A DNA stretch of 50,021 bases from assembly GCF_007859735.1 (NCBI RefSeq), contig NZ_SIHI01000025.1:1-50021 (forward strand), read 5' to 3'. Positions 47,048 through 50,021 of this stretch are shown one piece after another. The notes under the pieces are model-generated. The model was not told the origin of the DNA. It worked only from the letters and a program-made list of their open reading frames with translations, and searched no databases. The number at the start of each line of letters is the position of its first letter. The first letter of the stretch is position 1. This DNA is from Thalassoglobus neptunius (GTDB lineage Bacteria > Planctomycetota > Planctomycetia > Planctomycetales > Planctomycetaceae). The translations under genes and the position numbers were made by a program.

Positions 47048-48928
47048 CGAACGCCCTGCTCCGGATAGCATCGACCGGTATCGCGCTTGCTCGTGATCGG
47101 CGTACCGCAAATAGTGTCTGTTCATCTTCTCAAGGTCGCTGTGTGAGTCGCACAGATAGCGAAAGTGGCAAACTCCCATCTCGTCTTTCGTCTGTTCTCC
47201 CCACGTCACTTGCTTTGGAGGAGAATTCGGGTTGAGCGGATTCGACTCCGAATTGTCATAGATCGCCACAACGTCGATTCGAGTTCCTTTCGGGAGCCGG
47301 ACGGGTTTCTTGTACAGGTACTGTCCTTGCCAGTTGAAATCCCAGTCTCGAATCCAGACCAACTCTTGAGTTGTCCCATTCGGAAGTGTCGCGGTCGCTT
47401 TCATTTCCTTGCCGAGCAGGTGCATGTGCGGCGCGGTATCAAGAAGTGTCGCATCGACCGGAAGCACGAAACTCGATTCGTGGCGGTAGTCTGATTCTCC
47501 CGCAGGGATCACCAGAGCTTTGTTCATCACCTGAATCTCGCCCACGACCTGTCGTCCTCCGCGAGTGAAATACAGACCAACCTGTGATCGGTCCCTCTCG
47601 ACCTTTCCGGTTCGTTGATAGTGAATCTCCAGAACCAGGTCGCTGTGTGCGTGAAGTGGCTGTCCTGTCCCCTTTGGAAGCCGCTGCGGAGACATTCCCG
47701 GAAGCCAGCTTCTCAAAGCACCAGCGTTGAGAAATCCGGGACCGACAAAGCTCCCATAGCCAACATCCGGATAAAGGTCCGACAGCTTGCGGCCAGAATG
47801 GGTTGTGTCGATATAGAAGCAAGCATGGTGAACGACTCGACGATTCCCCGGCCGAAACTCAACAGCCGATACGAGGCGGCTGTCATGAAGTTGAATCGGC
47901 AGCACGAAATGCTGATGAATATCCGGTCCCTCTGCCCCCAGTTCGAACTCGTCTTCCATCGTCAAAATGAGGTCGGGCTTGCCCAGTCGCCATTCAAGAT
48001 CCACGACTTGATGAGGAAGCGCGTCGGCGGTGTCACCTTCCGGCATTCCCGATCGAACCCATTCTTCGATCAGTTGGATCTCTTCTGGGGCCAGTCCCCG
48101 CGTGTTTCGGAATTCGCCATAACCCTCTGAGGGATGCCATGGCGGCATAAATTTGGTTTTCGTCACATGGACAATTTGTTCTGCATGGCGGCATGTTTCT
48201 TCATAGCTCTGCAATGTAAACGGGGCAGCTTCCCCAGCCCGATGGCATTCCACACAGTTCGCATGAAGGATCGGGGCGATGTCCCGATGAAAGCTCAGTT
48301 CGGTTTCCCCATCTTGTTGAGGCTTATTCTCGAGCAGACAACCGATGGGCTCAACGTACGCATACCTGACACTTCGACCGAGAACAACCGCTTTCGTGGC
48401 GTCCTCGAGATCGTGAATGCTCGGTCTTCCCCGACGACGCCCAAGAGCCGTGAAACGATTGTCGATTCGGCCTGAGTAAGCGACGACTCCAGCATTTGAG
48501 ATGACGAGCGCTTGAGGCGTGTGTGTGGGCTGCAATGCGTTTCGAAGCACCTTGGAAGAATCGAACAAGACTGGAAAACGAATGCCGAATTCCTCGACGT
48601 GGTCGATCGCTTCCTCACGGGAAGTGCCGGGATTCGAGATGACTCCGAAAACTTCCACACCTTGCAGTCGATACTTCGTCGAGATCCGCTGAAGGGTTGG
48701 GATGGTCGCGCAACTGATGGGGCAACTCGTCGAAAGAAAGACGACGACCGTGGCCCGGTGATTCTCCGTGTCTCCAAAACGATGGGGATGCCCCTCTAAA
48801 TCGACCCCCTTAAGATGATGGAGGTCGACCCGGCTAAGATTTGCATCATCCCCAAAGCTTGGAATTCCACTGGCCAAAAGCGTCGCCAGGCACACAAGCC
48901 AGGCCACGTAACGAATTCCAATTTCCAT
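47042..48928 (-). CDS. Redoxin, cytochrome c-like and copper-monooxygenase-like fusion
   Basis: 628 aa from ATG 48928 (AAGG 7 nt upstream); the frame is open for 20 more codons. Signal peptide about 1-25. Domain 1 (about 30-210): AhpC/SCO-like redoxin with CPISC (69-73). Domain 2 (about 230-330): a single CVECH heme c site in a HRDIAPILHANCVECHRAGEA-type planctomycete cytochrome. Domain 3 (about 345-610): type II copper-dependent monooxygenase fold with VVHHACFYIDT, HAHSDLVLEIHYQ and TAPHMHLLGKEM His/Met ligands. Similar fusions are known in planctomycetes. Electrons could pass from a periplasmic donor through the heme to the copper centre. Substrate unknown; extracytoplasmic. Confidence 0.85.
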   Translation of the reverse strand: MEIGIRYVAWLVCLATLLASGIPSFGDDANLSRVDLHHLKGVDLEGHPHRFGDTENHRATVVVFLSTSCPISCATIPTLQRISTKYRLQGVEVFGVISNPGTSREEAIDHVEEFGIRFPVLFDSSKVLRNALQPTHTPQALVISNAGVVAYSGRIDNRFTALGRRRGRPSIHDLEDATKAVVLGRSVRYAYVEPIGCLLENKPQQDGETELSFHRDIAPILHANCVECHRAGEAAPFTLQSYEETCRHAEQIVHVTKTKFMPPWHPSEGYGEFRNTRGLAPEEIQLIEEWVRSGMPEGDTADALPHQVVDLEWRLGKPDLILTMEDEFELGAEGPDIHQHFVLPIQLHDSRLVSAVEFRPGNRRVVHHACFYIDTTHSGRKLSDLYPDVGYGSFVGPGFLNAGALRSWLPGMSPQRLPKGTGQPLHAHSDLVLEIHYQRTGKVERDRSQVGLYFTRGGRQVVGEIQVMNKALVIPAGESDYRHESSFVLPVDATLLDTAPHMHLLGKEMKATATLPNGTTQELVWIRDWDFNWQGQYLYKKPVRLPKGTRIDVVAIYDNSESNPLNPNSPPKQVTWGEQTKDEMGVCHFRYLCDSHSDLEKMNRHYLRYADHEQARYRSMLSGAGRSE

Positions 48929-49628
48929 TCCAAACCTTAAGTTGAAGCGCACATCGAAACAAACGCTGACTCCTGCAAGGCAAAACAAGCCGCGACTGTG
49001 TTGATCTGTGCCGATCGACAGACAGACAACTGCGACGTGCTCGGAGAATGCAAGGAGAGCGGACTCGCCGGATGGGATAATGAATTGTCAGTAACGGATA
49101 ACGGACGAATTGTCCATGATTTGAAAGTGAGGTCTCACCGCAGTCGTGAGCAAACCGGAGGAGGAGATCCCTCTGCGATTTCAGTTTTTCTCAATTGAAA
49201 CGTAATTCTTTTGAGTTGCTCAACAGCTTTTATTGCAGTGATGAGTCGACACAAACAAGAAGTGAACCGCACCACGCTAGAGCTTGAAGCAACCTGCCAC
49301 AAGGGCGAAGGTCACCGAATGCAAAGATAATCAAAGATTGATGCGAAACAGAACATGCCCAAAACAACGAACCCGGTTCAATTCCCAAGAGCCACACCTT
49401 CGTCAACATCAAATCCCCGAAGGGCCCTGCCTCTATCCATGCAGATTCCGGACACTTTGGGAAGAATTATCTCGCACTTGAAATCACTCGACTCTAACTA
49501 GCTTGGTGAACTCAGCAGCTGATCGCTTCTTTCGACAAAACTCGTTTCGGGTGATTTTCTCTGCATCCCTTCGAATGTTATCCTGAGAACTTGACGGGCA
49601 ATTGCTATAGAGATCGAAAGGGCTTGGG
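48929..49628. other. Intergenic, 700 bp, no gene recognised
   Basis: Divergent between the redoxin fusion and the exonuclease gene, so both promoters should lie here. Short frames have no recognisable content. GGTTCAATTCCC at about 49376-49386 looks like a tRNA T-loop, but the stem does not pair and no acceptor stem was found. No hairpin with T-run was seen. Confidence 0.4.
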
Positions 49629-49901
49629 ATGTCAGATCAGCTTCAATCGGGACAACAAGAATACGCAGTCGTCGATGTCGAAACGACAGGAATGAGATCT
49701 ACGGATCGAGTCATCGAGATCGGGATTGTTGTGCTCGACAGGGATCTTGAGGTCATTGATGAATATGAAACCTTGATCGACCCAATGCGGGATGTGGGAG
49801 AGACTTCCATTCACGGCATTTCACCCAAAATGCTTGCAGGTGCTCCGTCCGCATGCAGTAGATCATGCCTGCGCAGGACTGCCACCGGTAGCCCCCGATG
49901 A
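49629..49901 (+). pseudogene. DnaQ-like 3'-5' exonuclease, truncated after about 74 residues
   Basis: The start of a DEDD exonuclease (DNA polymerase III epsilon-like): EYAVVDVETTGMRSTDRVIEIGIVVLD carries ExoI with the catalytic DxE, followed by IDEYETLIDPMRD and SIHGISPKMLAGAPS, all canonical. After APS, at about 49850, the family sequence stops: the last 16 residues (ACSRSCLRRTATGSPR) are unrelated and end at a TGA. The ExoII and ExoIII motifs are missing. The join is abrupt, as expected from an insertion or other rearrangement. GGG-rich AAAGGGCTTGGG precedes the ATG. In an intact relative the protein would be 180 aa or more. Confidence 0.8.
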
Positions 49902-50021
49902 CAGTCCCTAACGCGAAACATATTGACCTTCCGAGGAGGTCGCCACATTCCGCGTGTCCGCGGTAGAAAGCGACAAATGTCGGTCAACACTCCCTGTCAT
50001 CGGTCTGCCCAGTCTTCGCAA
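49850..50021. mobile_element. Foreign-looking sequence at the right edge (possible insertion)
   Basis: Begins where the exonuclease homology breaks. GGACTG (49876-49881) pairs with CAGTCC (49902-49907). On the minus strand a frame enters from beyond the window and stops with TAG at 49910-49908, just before that hairpin, ending SEGQYVSR. This layout fits the 3' end of an element-borne gene plus a terminal hairpin. No family was recognised and the far end is not visible. Confidence 0.35.

Noticed and set aside
49370-49400. tRNA-like T-loop (GGTTCAATTCCC)
   Set aside because: The bases on either side do not form a five-pair T-stem and there is no matching acceptor or anticodon arm.
49594-49615. 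TTGACG followed by TATAGA upstream of the exonuclease as a sigma-70 promoter
   Set aside because: The spacing is only about 9 bp, far too short.
1-50021. CRISPR array, rRNA, RNase P RNA, tmRNA and SRP RNA
   Set aside because: No regularly spaced repeats and none of the hallmark core sequences were seen.

Overview
The window most likely comes from a member of the Planctomycetota, probably the order Planctomycetales. Pointers are a DUF1559 type-II-pseudopilin-like protein beside a small regulatory-domain lipoprotein, a Ser/Thr kinase fused to WD40 repeats, a secreted sulfatase and a CehA-like metallohydrolase, a redoxin/cytochrome/copper-monooxygenase fusion, and a free-standing secreted domain of a type often found in planctomycete GH32-like proteins. 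Genus cannot be fixed from the sequence alone. About 31 protein genes are supported. No tRNA, rRNA or CRISPR array was seen.

Layout. 0-4.7 kb: first codons of a probable IS transposase at the left edge, a secreted carbohydrate-binding-like protein, a cold-shock/DUF1294 membrane protein, an acid-sphingomyelinase-like phosphodiesterase, a 104-bp imperfect palindrome, and polyphosphate kinase 2. 4.8-11.6 kb: a PiT-like phosphate permease fused to a PstS-like binding domain, guaA, thiC and a SpoIIAA-like protein. guaA is preceded by two closely spaced terminator-like hairpins whose loops are complementary. 11.7-18.5 kb: DUF6116 membrane protein, RsbW-like ATPase, CehA-like metallohydrolase, sulfatase. 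18.6-25.7 kb: a leftward four-gene run holding a GldG-like periplasmic/membrane protein, ABC ATPase, tandem-fused ABC-2 permease and HEAT-repeat protein. 26-30 kb: DAACS symporter, B12-binding radical SAM protein, DUF456 protein. 29.8-36.7 kb: two very large beta-propeller proteins read divergently, one a lipoprotein and one a membrane Ser/Thr kinase. 37-47 kb: transglutaminase-like/TPR protein, short prepilin peptidase, serine hydrolase, secretin-N-like protein, an orphan sugar-ABC ATPase, an OleB-like alpha/beta hydrolase, a lipoprotein and a DUF1559 pseudopilin ending in a clear intrinsic terminator. 47-50 kb: the redoxin/cytochrome/copper-monooxygenase fusion and a DnaQ-like exonuclease that loses homology after about 74 residues at sequence of different character.

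How genes may work together. PPK2 and the permease/binding-protein fusion look like a phosphate uptake and polyphosphate unit. guaA and thiC both touch purine metabolism, since ThiC consumes the purine intermediate AIR. The ABC run looks like an exporter or envelope-assembly machine. Prepilin peptidase, secretin-N-like protein and DUF1559 pseudopilin lie within 9 kb and may belong to the same secretion or pilus-like system.

The most unusual points are the guaA leader, the PiT-PstS fusion, the GldG-like ABC operon, the paired beta-propeller proteins, and the broken exonuclease at the right edge.
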